A DNA stretch of 64,000 nucleotides from Massospora cicadina. Its lineage: Eukaryota; Entomophthoromycota; Entomophthoromycetes; Entomophthorales; Entomophthoraceae. A model generated the notes under the pieces. The model worked only from the letters and a program-made list of their open reading frames with translations. It did not search any database and was not told the origin of the DNA. The translations under genes and the position numbers were made by a program. Below are positions 1 to 12,856 of this stretch, in pieces; the stretch's first letter is position 1; each line of letters begins with the position of its first letter. The stretch spans positions 20,518 through 84,517 of the forward strand of contig JAKSZP010009600.1 of NCBI GenBank assembly GCA_022478985.1, read 5' to 3'.

Positions 1-48
1 ATTATAGACGAACAATTCGCTTAACAGACTAGTGAAGGAGGTAAGGAC

Positions 49-1090
49 ATGGCCAGTGGAAATTCAGGCGAGGAATACTACAGTTTAGACAGCAAATAAC
101 CCCAAGCTGTCATGGTAGTTCATGCCAGCAATCCAGCTTCTTCCCAGTCATATATGGAAGATTCAGATCCGCCCCCATGACCCCATTCTCTCCTACAAGG
201 GGATGTTCCCTTTTTGCCAATCTGATCCTAAATTGTTGTTCCTCAAGCCTGAAGCACAGAGCCAGGCGAGTTTGCATGAATTGAGAAAATGCCACCATTA
301 AGGTGCGATGGGAACATGTACAGATATTTCAAATGGCTTGAATTTGCGATGGAAGGAGCATCAGACCTCCATAAAGTTAAGCTGTTATTATCTACTATTA
401 ATGTTGAGAGCGCTAACTGGGTCACATATTACCTTAAGAAAAAGAACATAACTTATCAAGAGGAGAAGGAGACTGTGCTCCATCTGTTCAGGGATATGGC
501 GAAGATTGCACAATGCAAGGCTAAAACTTCTGATAATACAGTTTCAAAGGAACGAGTCCCTGAGGGAGTTCACAGAGAGGTTCACAGCTGAGGCTCATGT
601 GTTAACGGGAGCAAATATCTTAATTAATGAGGACATTGGCATAGCGATGACAGCAGTTGTAGAGCCATATCAAAAACTGTATGATGCTATGGCTCACATT
701 CTTTGAGAAGATGCGGATCTTCTATAAATTGTTAACTCTTTACTCCATCTCTGTGTCATATTTAGTTCTCAATATAGAACTAAAAGCTCCTGTAATTGCC
801 ATCGCATCCCTGTCAGGAATGGGTCACATTGACCAGGTTATAATCTGTTGAGTAATAATCGCCCAATTAATATGTCAGCGAGTCCTATCCATCCTCCTTA
901 CGCACAACCAGCTCATCCTCAGACAAATTACAATTCCCCATTTAACTTCTGACATAGACCTTTGGGTGTGATACAGAGACAAGAGCCATTTATGAATGCT
1001 TGTTTTTGTGCGGCCAAAGAGGCCACTATGTGGCTAACTGCCCTTGGCAACCTGCATGTTCATGCAGTATTAACTGCCCTGATTAAATAG
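49..1090 (+). pseudogene. E1 Gag remnant with zinc knuckle
   Basis: Capsid and nucleocapsid protein of the element. A plausible start is the ATG at 49 (MASGNSGEEYY), followed by stops at about 97 and after 170. The capsid-like part is readable at 289-591 and then 506-706 in another frame (SLREFTERFTAEAHVLTG), typical of retrotransposon Gag. At 997-1041 the frame reads CLFLCGQRGHYVANC, a CCHC knuckle with three instead of two residues between the first cysteines, which I infer to be a later change. At least three frames are needed to cover it, so it is not functional. Confidence 0.75.
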
Positions 1091-1509
1091 AGAAAAGCTC
1101 AAGCGGATTTAAGATGAGATGCTCTACCTCCACTAATCCAAATTTATTTGTCCCTGATGATTCTCACAAGTTTCTTTGTGTCAGTCCCAGCTCTTTCCCC
1201 AATGATTTATTATATCAACAAATTCCCCATGATAGCTCTTCATCAACCCAAGAGAGTGACCATAACCCAACAGAATCAGAGTTCTGCTGAGATGTTCAAA
1301 GCTGTACGCCTGTAAAATTTCTTGAGCGAAATGGCACAGGCGAAGTCAGATCCTCAACAGACGTTGCCACCCTAGTGGGGGTGAACTTAGAATTTCAAGT
1401 AGAGAAAATTGCCTAGGATTGTACTCATGTCGGCGCCAGTATTGCAATTTTTTTACAACAAAAAGATTAAGGATGTTCATGTAAGAAACACCAACAGTTC
1501 TTCATATCT

Positions 1510-1702
1510 GGAGTGTACATGTGTAATTTTTTTGTTCAGAATTCAAATGTCCAAGATACCACAAATACTGGCGGTCCAGTTAATATAATATCCACCAAGC
1601 TTGTACCTAAGCATAAACTGAAACTCTATGTGGCATGTTGGATTTAAGGTATTGGGGAAAACTCTCAGGTGCTTATTTGCCTAAAATCCAGCAATAGGGG
1701 AT
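1510..1702 (+). pseudogene. E1 protease, N-terminal part
   Basis: Retropepsin remnant. The frame around 1564 reads NTGGPVNIISTKLVPK, matching the protease of E3 (DMGAPANIMSTKLVTK). The active-site Asp of the D-T/S-G motif is Asn here. The coding stretch stops where solo LTR V1 starts. Several frames are needed upstream. It is inferred to be inactive. Confidence 0.6.
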
Positions 1703-2466
1703 TTTAACCACGGAAAAAAATAAAAATAGCTAAACTTTTAGAACTAGAAAGTTATGGATTTTTTATATTTTCTTTAGTTGATGCTGTGGATAAGAGAAAA
1801 AAATCCTATGGTATCTGACCGGTCAGTATTTAAACTGCATCATGGGTCAAAGGGAATTTAATAATAAATTAGAATGGCTTGTTAATGTCCAAATTTTTTA
1901 ATATGCAAAAGTAGCCTATCAAAGCTCAGAAAACTCGCTTTCTTTTGGCTGCATGATAGATGAGGAGATATTGTTTGGCAAGACATACTTGTGAGGTAAC
2001 GATTTGATAAACTGCAGCCAAATCCCATCTGAGAGAATTTTACGCCTTGGGGGACCTCTGCCATGCCCATAAAAGGGGGTGGTCACCGCTTAGGTGTTTG
2101 AAGGGAATTGTACGTGGTGGAAAAGAAACAGCTGATGGACTCCCCGAGTTCCATTTCATGGTCAGGGCAATTTTACTTTGCAACTTCGTGCTAAATGCCC
2201 GTTTATTATTCATAATAGTGTTACCCCAATTTGCGGGGTTCCACCAAGAATCAGCCAGGGTCTTTTTGCCGATGGGATCACTATTGTTATTTAGGCTGTT
2301 CAGTTCATTATCTTGGACTTGTAAATGTCAGACATCTCACCTTTCCAGTCAATTTTGGACCACAATATTCTTATATTGTAGCTGGGAGGGCAAATGTCTG
2401 ACAGGGCACATTGAGTAGTGTATGGGACTGTGGGGGCACAGAGTACTGTGTAGGAGGGCGCTAACA
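1703..2466 (+). repeat. Solo LTR V1 inside E1 protease
   Basis: A 764-bp segment matching 17170-17931 (762 bp) almost end to end; both copies end in ACA, and copy 2 begins TGT, as LTRs do. A TATA-like CATAAAAG lies at 2068-2075 where copy 2 has TATAAAAG, followed in both by a GC-rich ggtc.ccgct stretch, which fits a U3 promoter reading plus. No internal region adjoins it, so it is called a solo LTR. No clear target-site duplication is visible (gggat left, gtgaa right). Confidence 0.65.
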
Positions 2467-3110
2467 GTGAATTACCTCAAAGGTTTGGTTCAGTCAGGGC
2501 TTACGTCCCAGCAGTGAATCTACCTACTAGTAATTACAACATTTTATTAGAACTACATAATGCAGCAATTTTAGTCAGTGGCAAATATATCGGAAGAAAC
2601 AATTAATACCCTGGGATAACATATCACCATCTATTTTACCTCCAGTGGAGTCCCAAAGGACCCAGTCCGCTCCAGTCAAATCAATCTTACATATGGCGAC
2701 AGGGTGATTTCTGTTCAATATTGGCAGATGAAGCGAACTACCAGAGCTCTGCCTAACCAGATTTATGAATACAATGGCATTCCAGTACATGCTATAAACG
2801 CATCAATATACCTTTGGGACATCAGGTCATATTAAGGACGGAGCTCAAAATAGATATCCCAGAAGGTCTATATGGTGAAATTATGGGGCCCTACCAGCAA
2901 TTGCAGCTTGAACCTCATGTAGAACCTGGATTACTGTGACCTAGGCACAGAGAAGTGATATTATTGATAACGAACCTACAGAAGGAGTCTATGACGGTTC
3001 AAAGGCACCAACTGGTGGCTTATTTACACTTGACTATTATTGGTAAGGCTTATCATAATCTTGATTTTAGGTCTTGCGAGGACCTTGGTCAACCTGAAAA
3101 CCTTATTTGG
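2467..3110 (+). pseudogene. E1 protease end and protease-RT linker
   Basis: Downstream of V1 the frame resumes with RAYVPAVNLPTSNYNILLEL, equivalent to the GAYITLPLHFGS part of the E3 protease. At about 2845-3060 it reads EGLYGEIMGPYQQLQLEPH and then HQLVAYLHL, matching the linker of E3 (52673-52977) and Z (60423-60850). These linkers precede RT in this family. Frameshifts and stops are present. Confidence 0.6.
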
Positions 3111-3117
3111 TGTAATA

Positions 3118-3835
3118 ATCGTGGTCCCACTAAAGCTCTGACTGAGCTGTCAGAGGAACAGAAGGATAGAGTGATGGCCCGGTTTGAAGAATACCGAGGA
3201 ATTTTTCATACACTGACAACAATTTTGGACATGCGCATGGAGTTGTGCATTGGGTGGACATGGTCGATCACCACCCATTTAATCATGGCCTATTTGCCAT
3301 TATAAATCTGTGGAGGAAGTTGTCTCCAGTGAGGTAGACCAATAAAAGCACGAGGGTTGTTAAAGCCATCCTTGAGTCCATGGGCATTGCCATTACTAAT
3401 TGTTAAGAAAAAGGATGGCACAAACTGGGTGGTCATCAACTACCAGAAGCTAATAGCGTTACAATGAAGGATTCCTATCCTCTCCCGCGGATTGATGATG
3501 CTTTAGATCAGCTGGGAGGAGCTTACTATTTCTCTACCATGGATTTGATATTGGGGTACTGGAAGATTAAGTTGTCAGCAGCAGAACAGGAGAAATGCGC
3601 TATAATCACTTTGAAGGGGTTGTTTCAACCCACGCATATGCTCCAAGGGTTATGTAATTCCCGGCTACATTCCATTGGGCTATGGACATGAGCTTGGGTG
3701 ACTTGAAGCTGTCCTCTGTCCTAGTCACCCTTAAAGATATTAATGTGCTCTCAGACTATCACAAAACATCTCAACCAATATGCACAAGTGTTCCACCCAC
3801 TTGCTGACACTAAATTCAAGTTCAAGCCATATAAG
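3118..3835 (+). pseudogene. E1 reverse transcriptase
   Basis: Ty3-type RT in pieces. An N-terminal segment around 3139 reads ELSEEQKDRVMARFEEYRGI. The block at 3464-3691 includes DSYPLPRIDDALDQLGG, STMDLILGYWKI and LFQPTHMLQGLCN, the standard fingers and palm sequence. The catalytic YLDD box is replaced by TLKD in LSSVLVTLKDI near 3715-3745, so both catalytic aspartates of that box are not preserved in order. Frameshifts occur at about 3410 and 3660. Confidence 0.75.
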
Positions 3836-3954
3836 TAACATTTTTCCAAGGAGCAATGGAAGAACATTGGATTTATGGAAGACTCAATAGGCTTAAACCG
3901 CAGCCAGAAATTTGGTAGCTATATGTAAGTTGACTCCCCAGGCAATAATCAAGA

Positions 3955-4510
3955 TATCCAGGTGTTTTTTTGGGATGGTTGATACTACCAGCGGTTCATT
4001 CCTAACTTCAGCTGTGTTGGGCACCGCCCTTTGAGTTATTAAAAAACGCCACTTAAGACTGAACTGAACGATATCAAAAACGCTTTTGATGTATTGCTGA
4101 CCACATTGGCTAGCCGCCTATTTTGAAATACCCTAATATCAAAAAGGAATTTAAAGTGCAAACGGACGCTTCACTTTCAACTGTAGGGGCAGTATTATCC
4201 CAGAAGGATGATGATGGTATAGAGCACCCTATCGCATTTTTTAGCTAAAACTTACACTTTCACAAAAGGAATTACACCATGACTGAGCAGGAGTGAATAG
4301 CGGTGATATACGCATATAAATATATTCAGGCATACCTCCATGGAGTAAAATTCAAGGTGGTAACGGTTCATATATCCTTGCGTTGGATACAGAATCTTTG
4401 GGAACCTAAAGGATGGTTTGTGCGATGGGCATTGAAGCTCCAAGCATAAGACTTCTAGATAGTACACCAGCTGTGGATAAACATCAGAGTGTGGACTGTC
4501 TCTTGCGGTT
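3955..4510 (+). pseudogene. E1 RT thumb and RNase H remnant
   Basis: At about 3955 the sequence reads QVFFGMVDTTSGSF, a worn version of the FLGMVxYYRRFIP connection motif. RNase H-like coding follows to about 4500, including a degraded SQKDDDGIEHPIAFF-like stretch near 4198. Many stops. Identification rests on position between RT and integrase and on these motifs. Confidence 0.55.
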
Positions 4511-5751
4511 ACCAACGGTCGCCATTATGGCATATTTGGCAGACATCATCTATGAAAAGATGATTGTGGGCGAATATCACAATGAGCTGAAATACGTGAT
4601 CAAGGCGTTTGATGGACTTAGATGAGATACCTTCTTGCACAATGTAGAAATATATAAAAGAATTGGGGAATTAACGCTGAGCTTCCTGAAACCCTCCTCT
4701 AGGCCAGCAATTATCTTAGATGCACATAGGGCGGTAGGTCATTGAGGGTTGTGGAAAACGTTGAAGTTTTTGCAACCATGCTACTATTGGGAGAGCATGC
4801 ACTACAGTATGCTTGAGATGGTTGCTTTTTGTCATCAGTGTCAAGTGGAAAAACCTTTCCACAAAAAACCGCTTACCTGTTGGTTACGCCCTGTTTCGCG
4901 TGGCACACTGTTTCCCTTGTTCTGGTGGGGCCTCTACTTACTGAGGAAAAACATTCCAAGTATTTACTTGTAGCTATAGATCACTTGACTAGGTGGGTGG
5001 AAGTATGAGCAATCAGGGATCCAGGGGCTGTAACCGCTGATAAGTTCTTATGGATTGCGCCATACAGCAACATGGCTGTCCCTACTCATTCTCACAGACA
5101 ACGGAACAAATTTACTTCACATGTCCTGCCTAGTTGAACGAACTAATTGCCATCTGGGGGTATTAATTACACCATACCACCCTGAATCCATTGGGATGAT
5201 CGAATGGGTCAATGGCACTTGGTGAACATTCTCCATAAGCTGGTAAATAATTTTCCAACTGATAGGAGTACTCAATATCCACAGCTGTCTTTATGTAAAA
5301 TATTAGCTATCATTCGTTGAAAAGGAAAAGTCCCTTCTAATTATTTTGTGGAAGACATCCTGCTTTACCAGCATTGCTTTATTTCTGTGTGGAGGATACT
5401 GGAGGATTAGAGCCACAGAGCTATTTGACTAACTTAATAGACACACTGATAAAACTATAAACTGAAGCATATTTTACTAGTTTAGCCAATTAGATTTGTA
5501 ATCAGGTGACTGACTCATGTAGATGTAGCAGACTCCCACAGTTTTCTGTAGGAGGTTATGTCTTGTTCCATGACTAACAGACTTGGAAGGAGGTAAAATC
5601 TTGCAACATATAGTCCAGACTTTTTGAGATAATTGAGAAGAATGGTATTAATGCCTACACCATTAAGGAACCTGCGGGTGGTCTGATTATCAACAAAATA
5701 TAAGTGAAGTTCCTTCACGTGTAAAAGTAATTAGAGACTTATTGTCCAGTC
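4511..5751 (+). pseudogene. E1 integrase remnant
   Basis: The integrase zinc domain is visible at 4735-4870: a GH, then LWKTLKFLQPCYYWESM and FCHQCQVEKPFHKK, giving the HHCC pattern. The core starts near 4905 with WHTVSLVLVGPLLTEEKHS and LVAIDHLTRWVEV. Near 5600-5700 FEIIEKNGINAYTIKEP matches the GPY/F C-terminal module and also occurs in E4. Frameshifts and stops throughout. The chain ends just before the polypurine tract, with no chromodomain. Confidence 0.75.
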
Positions 5752-5763
5752 AAGGGGGTGTAA
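5752..5763 (+). promoter_or_regulatory. E1 polypurine tract
   Basis: AAGGGGGTGTAA immediately before the LTR start TGTC, the expected site of plus-strand DNA priming. E3 has the near-identical minus-strand AAGGGGTGTAA in the same place. Confidence 0.75.
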
Positions 5764-6253
5764 TGTCAAGAAATTGGTATGACTATACAGTAAATTATAT
5801 ATTTAGTGAATTATTATTATGAGTCAAGGTAGACCTTAAGAATTAGCAGTATATTATGTAAATGTGAAGTGAATTGATCAAGGTGATACGTTTTGTCAGT
5901 AGTGTGAATTCTGACGGTGCCTCATTGATGAGGTGAAACCTCCTAACTTTGTAGTGAATAAAAATTAACCAAGCAAAAAAGTCAAAGGCTAATTAAGGGT
6001 ATTGAGGATGAAGAGCTGAGCAAGAGAATAAGAAAGGGGAAGTTTTTGAGTAGAAAGAATGGGAAAGTTAGCAGAGGTACTCTGCTATTTTTATATATAA
6101 TAAAGTAGTGTCTGTTTGAGCAATAGCTTCATATTTTTATATCTTGTATTATTCCCAAGGATCACCGATCTTAATATAATCCATCCATTGGACAGTGGTG
6201 TTAAACCTGTGCAACCAACTTAGCAGATTAAATCATACCGCTAAAAGTTAACA
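5764..6253 (+). repeat. E1 3' LTR
   Basis: Begins TGTCAAGAAATT directly after the polypurine tract and ends GTTAACA. Parts align with the E3 LTR (minus strand), such as aataaagtagt followed by gagcaata. The right end is set by that alignment and the TG...CA rule, because the paired 5' LTR is outside the window. Confidence 0.6.
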
Positions 6254-7913
6254 GTTTGGTAAAGCACTGAGTGTAAAAATTGCATGATTGCGGGATATAT
6301 CTGCGCTTGAACCATTTATCTCTGGTAGAGTTTTTATTTTTTTATCTTGTCTAGTATAAAATGGATGCCATTTTGGAGCTAGCTCTTTATCCTAGATTTA
6401 TGAAACCTCTGGTGAGTCGCAAAACCATTTGTTGGAATTCCAGCTTAGACGCCAAGATTATGGGATCACATAGTAATTTTTCACTTCATTAAATGAGACC
6501 AATTGGCGAACTTCCCATTTGGTAATCATTGCTGTTTCCATTGTGAAATCAGTGAGTTTCACTACAAATAGGATGGTCTTCTATTGTATGATCAATTAGA
6601 TACAGTATTATTAACCAATGGTTGTGCCACTTGTAGTGAGCACCAGCCTGTAGGCTTCCATTTTTTGAGTAGCTTAATAGTTTTTCCCAAGGATCTTGAC
6701 AATCAACAGTTGTTATTTCTAAGACTCAGACAAGTTAATCTAATTTTGAGGGTGGCAAGTCTCTCTTAGGTTCCCAAAAAAGAGTATCCGTCATATAGTA
6801 AGAGGCAAAGGGACTTATTAAAACAAAGTCACCAAAAGGAGATTTATAATAATAGGCGCTTTATAAGAAAATAAACCTTGGTTTTTATATGTTACTTCTT
6901 AACAAAATAATCCTTATAGGGAAAATGGACTATAATTATTTGAGTACTATCTAACTGAGTCTTTTTTACTATATACTGCTTATAGCTTCATGAATGCCTT
7001 TGTAGCATAGGTTTTAATAGTAAAAAATGTACTGCCATTAAGCCCATCCAGAAGAGTCGTTTGAAATTTAAGTCATTCTTTGGGCTGACCTAATTTTATC
7101 TTTTGAGGGAACTATTCAATTTTTACCCTTATGAGGTATCTGATGGAGTTGTTACCAGGTAGATTATGATTCAGTTACATTGGTTAATAAATATTCTCAC
7201 ATGGAATTGAGGCCTTGAGTTAAACCTGAGAGCATCTTATTGTACTACTCATAACTTGTAACTAATCAATTTATCTTTATATTACTTTTTGTGGTTTTCC
7301 ATAAACATTTAATTAGGCTTATTCAATGATTCTTCTAAAGGTTTATATATTTGATATACTTCCTATTATGCATGATACCCTGATATACAACTGGGTGCCT
7401 TGAAATACAATGGCACAGTTGCTGCAATTGTGTTGTCGTTAGATAGGTGAGCAAAAATTACAACCCCTTATTTGGCAGAAACCAAAGAACTTGGAAGGCT
7501 TTAATACCACTCACACCATTTTGATAATATCTGAATCAGTATATGGGAACAATTTGCCATATTTGACTTGAAGGCCAAAATGCATATTGCACCTTGGGAG
7601 CGCCAGGGGGCTTAATGTCACCACCAGGGAACGCGTGAGGTGATCTGAGAAATCCTTGGGTGGATTGTATCTACTTTAGGAGTTGGAAAGACTGAAAAAC
7701 CCAGTCCAAAAGCGTTTTCTGGTGGGGCAGAAAAGGTTAAGAGGAGTTTGGCCACTACCACATACTGAAGAAGCTTACAATGGGGCCGCTGACGTTGGGT
7801 GGTAAGGTGAGTCAGTGACTCACATTGTTTAATTTAACTTAATAGTTATGTTTATTTTTGAAGCGTTATTAATTGGAAAGAAAAGCATTTACCCACATCT
7901 ATATAGAGAAAAT
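6254..7913. other. No gene recognised; decayed repeat DNA likely
   Basis: AT-rich sequence without a convincing reading frame. A 61-codon ORF at 6584-6769 has no motif. Short plus-strand stretches around 7050-7480 (for example KFKSFFGLT) resemble worn pol sequence but are too weak to name. The GC-richer part at 7580-7800 looks like a repeat end. Confidence 0.4.
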
Positions 7914-7950
7914 TAGTAGTTTTTATATGCTTTGCATATAAAAACTACTA
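7914..7950. repeat. Perfect 17-bp inverted repeat
   Basis: Arms 7914-7930 and 7934-7950 are exact reverse complements (left arm TAGTAGTTTTTATATGC) separated by ttt. It could form a strong hairpin in RNA or a cruciform. No ORF is attached to it. Confidence 0.9.
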
Positions 7951-10900
7951 GACAAAAAAGAATAATTCTAAGTAGTAATAAATTCTAAAGTATATGAAGT
8001 GGTTAATTTTTTCTAATTGACAATATGTGGTTGTATAGCAAGTTGTAAACTTCATGCACTTCATGGGGCATTTTGATTTGCTTTTGGTAGATCAGTAAAA
8101 CAATAGTTTGGATGTTTTGTGATTCTGAGAATAAAATTATAATTAATTTTGCATGTTAATCCTCTAATTTTAAGTCATATCAGGCTTGTAATATAATGTG
8201 TTTAATAAAAGTTAGATTATACTTCATGACAATGATTAGCAGAGGATAAATTTTAATACAAATTGACACATTGAGAGACACGTTCTGTGTTTTAAAAATC
8301 GCAATTAAGTATAAGGAATAAATCCCCAAAATCTTCCTCACCTTCTGTTATGGCTTCCTAGGCTGTTATCTGAGGTGCTATATTGAGATTTTTTCTATAT
8401 TTCTAATAATTTTTTGTTTGGTTCACTCCCAAATAATGTTGTGTGGTGGCTCCCCTTTTTTGGATTGGCCACCACTAGTGCTAAAAAATTATAGGGAATA
8501 AGATCTTAGTATCATTGAAAAAGGTCTCTGAAAAAATTACTCCTTATCTTAGAAACTCTTTGTAATCATCTAATTAATTACTGAGAAAGTATTTACCATC
8601 TTGATAAAACCATCAAGGTCAATAGATGGGGTTTCTTAATTGGTAGCGTATACTTAGATAAAAAAGTATGGTACTTATATTGGAGGTTAATATCTCTTTA
8701 AGTTGATTTGGGTAGGAAACTATTAGGATAATTGGTGCTCTATTATTTTCACATAAGAGCAGATATTAAGATATCTGACAGCTCTCCTTTAAAAATATTC
8801 AAGTTGGGTTTATTTGCATATGTATCATTCTCATATTCCTTTACTGTTTGAGTCTGGTCTTGGTTGAGAAACAAGTTAGATCTTAGGCACCAATAGTGAT
8901 ATTTGATTATGGCCATGTTTTTATTTTTTATACCATGATCAGGAGAAATAATGTTTCATGACTCATCCAGACATGTATTTTCTTGATACATAATAGTAGT
9001 TAATCTTTTTTGATACTATCTATTAGTGAGTTTTGGTGATAAATCCTATAATTAATAATCGTAATTTTAGGAATAACCTTTTCTATAATGCTCAATTACT
9101 CGACTTAAACAACTTGGAAAGCATATTATATGAAATTAGCAGGATTTTTTATAATGTTTGTTTTTGTCCCTTAATAATCATCATCTGAGGTTAGTAGGCG
9201 CTTTTAATCTTCTAATAAATGTTAGCGGTGTCTTCAAAATCTTCATTAGGGTCTTAAAGTCATTAGAATTGTAGCCTAATGTTTGGGGTCACCTGGTTTC
9301 TACTTGTCAGATGTATGCCTCAATGAATCTTTGTTTCCCTGATTAAACGTTTGAGGTTGTTCTTTATCAGGTGCTATGTTCTGATTGAAATTAGAGGTAC
9401 CTGTCTCTAAGCAAAATATTCGCCTTGTTGGTGACTAGTTACTTTTACTTCTGACTTGTGGAAGTGTTAGGTTCTATATATATATAGATTAAAAATTGGA
9501 TTTCATACCCATAAAGAATTTAAGTTCATGGCAATGTGATAAGTAAAAAGCATATTATACTTTACCTCTATCAATAAAAATTCTCTGGTGTCATGCACTA
9601 AATTGTAGTATTGCTTTACAAGGTTGTTATGTATTGATAGTAGTTTTTATTCATTATTTCTTGCAAATGAAAATATAAACAGTACATCTAAGTTAATCAT
9701 TTTCAAGTTGACCAGTGATCAAGATAAGAAATAAGGATGGAAAAGGCGGTGATATATTTGTCAATCTGAAGGCTGATGTTAAAAAAATCTTATTTCTTCA
9801 GTTCTAAAGTTTTTTCTGATATGATCTTTTATGTATGTATTATCATAGATTGATCACTTCAGATGTAAGAGCATTCTGGTTGTGTCATAAATTTGGACAT
9901 TGATATCATTGAGAATCGAAATTGTATTCATTAAATTGGGAATCAAGTTGATCTGAGGTCTGGGTGTAAGTAGAGCATATATAGCTTGCTTTTTTTAAGC
10001 ATTGGTGAGGCCCAAATCAAAAAAACATCCACAAAATTTTCTTTGCAGTGAGCTAAACAAAAGATTATCTTTATAAAAAATGTAACATTGTACCTTGGAT
10101 TATAGCCTTAGCCACCATATCAGATGTGGAAGGGTGGACGGGGGATATCCATCCAGTGTGATATGGATGAAAACAAGAGGGCGAACAGAGGCGGAGTTGA
10201 AATATCAGTGGCATGGGGTTGAAGGCTATTAAGATGAGGATTTTATCCTTGATAAGGTCAGTAGTAAAATAGCCTTGAGATTTTAGCTAGTTTAATTATG
10301 TGTGCCTGATTAACTCATGAACACATATAAAAGCTCTTAGTTAGTCGGCTGGTTTAAAGTTTTTTGATCTAAGAGTGAAAGTTTGCAGCACAATGCATGC
10401 GCAGTTTTCAGAGAACGCAGAATCCGTTATCAGCTACTGGGCTTCTTTAAGCAAGTCAGGTGTAATTTTGTACAAGATATTACATTAGAAAGAAACTCCT
10501 TAACTTTGTGGAGAGATTGTTGGGTAGGAACGTTGTCAATGGAGTTGCTTCCTCAACTCCCATTCAGTTAAACTTTTAATAAATGGGAGATACCTTAAGA
10601 GGGCATAATTGGCGGCAAAGGGTCGAATTCCATGGGTGAACAAAGAATTGGCCAATCAAAGTCAGGATTCCTACAATGTACCACCCCAGCATCATCCACA
10701 CATCTATAGTTCTCTAAGATTCATAAAATTGTAATTTTGCTTTTCCCACTTAATCATACTTTTACTATTATACTTCAAAAGTTAAATAATACCAACAATT
10801 TCAAAACCAACATATACCGTCAAAGCCCTCAGCTCATACTCAAGATGACCCAGTAATGGGAAACGGCGCTCCAACCAAAATGTTTTTCTTCTTATAGGTA

Positions 10901-12856
10901 TGCTTGTTTAAATTAGCATGCTCAATATTCATGTGCACTTTGGTCCTCTTAAACACTTTGAACTCTATCTCACGTGAACCTATCCACTCGCTCCCACCCT
11001 CTTGCCCTCCCTTGATCACTCATTTTTTACTAATAGTTGACTAAGTGTGTGTAGACCCATACGCTGACAAAGCAATAATTGATTACATCACTGCCACTAT
11101 TTTTACCAGCTGTATTGAATTGTGTCTTTTTATAGGCTATTTTGATTTTGGATCTTCTATAGAATGAACTGCTGGAGCAGCACCAAATCTATTAATATAT
11201 AAATACTCCAAGCTCCACAAGTTGTAATTTGCCAGCCCACAGACACCACAATTAAGTCAAGTCTCGCCAACTTCCCTTATCACTTCTCACCACAAGTTTC
11301 GTATGTTGAGTTGATGTTGGGGGCTTTCTGCCTATGGATAAAATCATCCTCCGCTTCCCTGACCTTGGTGGTAATGAGCCCTCGCTGCACAATGTTCTAT
11401 CACTATTATCACCCCTCACCACACAGAAAAATCCAAACAGATCCCCCAAATCTCATACTGAGATTTCTCACAATTATTTATGTAGATAACGTTTAAAGAA
11501 GACATAAAATTAGATACTCTGTCTTAATTTAAATTACTTTAACAACTTTGTCAGTGTACTGCAGTACTTGCTTCTAAAAACGACTTTGATAACAAGGCCA
11601 CTTTGCCAGTATATGTTTGGGGTCTCTTACTGACAGATCCACCCAGTCTGCTAACTTACTAAGCTAGCTCCCATAATTCGCTTGCTCCATTACTACTAAT
11701 TAACCCCATCATTCAGATATAATACAAGCTAAAAGGCAGAAGGCTTGATCCACTTCTTATCCAAGTCATTATCCCATTCATCTTTCATTCCCAAACTTAT
11801 GCTGATGCCCTATTACAAAACAACTAGAATTTTATGGGCTTTTTTACTGTGGTTTCTGAATTGGAGAAGTTAGTGAACCATCTAAACTTCACCTCAAATG
11901 GTTCTTAAAGCCAACTATGATGCTCAGTTACCTATCTCTTGTTATGATTTAATAACCTAATGCTGAACCTATTTAAAGCGACATCAGCTTGCTAACAAAG
12001 TGATTTTAAAATTCAACAGCCATACCCTCTAAAAGTCTTCACTAATTTCTGTTGTGATGTTTGTGTAGGGTCCAGATACTGGCCCCACCATTCCCCTTGA
12101 TTTGCACCTACAGATAAGTGCAATTTCCTTAAAATGCACTATCAAGCCAAAAAATCCTTCATCCAGTTAAAGTGGTGCATAAAACTGCAATTAAAAATCA
12201 CAAGCCAATATCACCGCATTAATTTAGCTCCACTATCCAGTTTCCAAAGATGAACATGACCTTGCATAGTAAATCGTCAGCCTTATTCATGTACGCCTTT
12301 TCTTTGACATACCTCCCTTAAATGACTTAAAACCACACAGAAGATACTCCATGCCCTTGCTCTCTACCTTATGCTTCACCTTAATTTACAAGGATTAATC
12401 CAAAAGATCGCCTCCTTGTTCAACTCTTTCCTCTGCCAAGGTTAGATAGTGCTTCTATTCTTTGTGACTTAGTTATCTTAGATCATTATTTTTTATTCCA
12501 TCTTTCTCACTTTAGGCGTTTTTGTCAAATTTTCTTATTTTATGTTTCTCATAAATGATCCCTTGTATTGTTCAAACTCAGGTCAGTGTATCTTTTTTAG
12601 TTTTAAAATTTTGTAATTTTGTAATTTTTTTATTTTTTATTTTATTTAAGGTGGGCCAATCTGTTGATGATACCACACCAATTTTGGGGATTTGAATTAA
12701 TAGGAAAAGAGGATAAAATCCAGAAAACCTCCACGCACAGCGTATGATAGGCCAGGAACTCCATGGACCGCTTAGCTATTTGATATCTCAGTTTGGGGCA
12801 TTGGTGCTCAATGTCAACTCAGTCATAATCTACCCTTACCCCAAATATCATCTACA
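7951..12856. other. AT-rich stretch, no gene recognised
   Basis: About 4.9 kb of AT-rich sequence with stops in every frame. Short ORFs at 10383-10571 and 11311-11496 have no recognisable motif. TATA-like tracts occur (tatataaat near 11194, tataaaag near 10327), but no paired repeat or gene lets me assign them. I infer very old repeat remnants. Confidence 0.4.

Larger units (their letters stand above)
1..6253 (+). mobile_element. Ty3-type LTR retrotransposon E1, 5' end off window
   Basis: A decayed plus-strand element with segments in the order gag, protease, linker, RT, RNase H, integrase, polypurine tract and 3' LTR. Its 5' LTR should lie left of base 1. All segments carry stops or frameshifts. 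Its Gag (LPPLRCDGNMYRYFKWLEF against LPPSYHDGNIFGSFKRFEF), protease-RT linker and integrase zinc region (CHQCQVEKPFH) closely match those of E3 (48561-55511), so the two belong to one family. It has no chromodomain. A solo LTR (V1) interrupts the protease. Confidence 0.8.

Noticed and set aside
6584..6769. 61-codon plus-strand ORF after the E1 LTR
   Set aside because: Short, no motif, and in DNA with stops in all frames around it.
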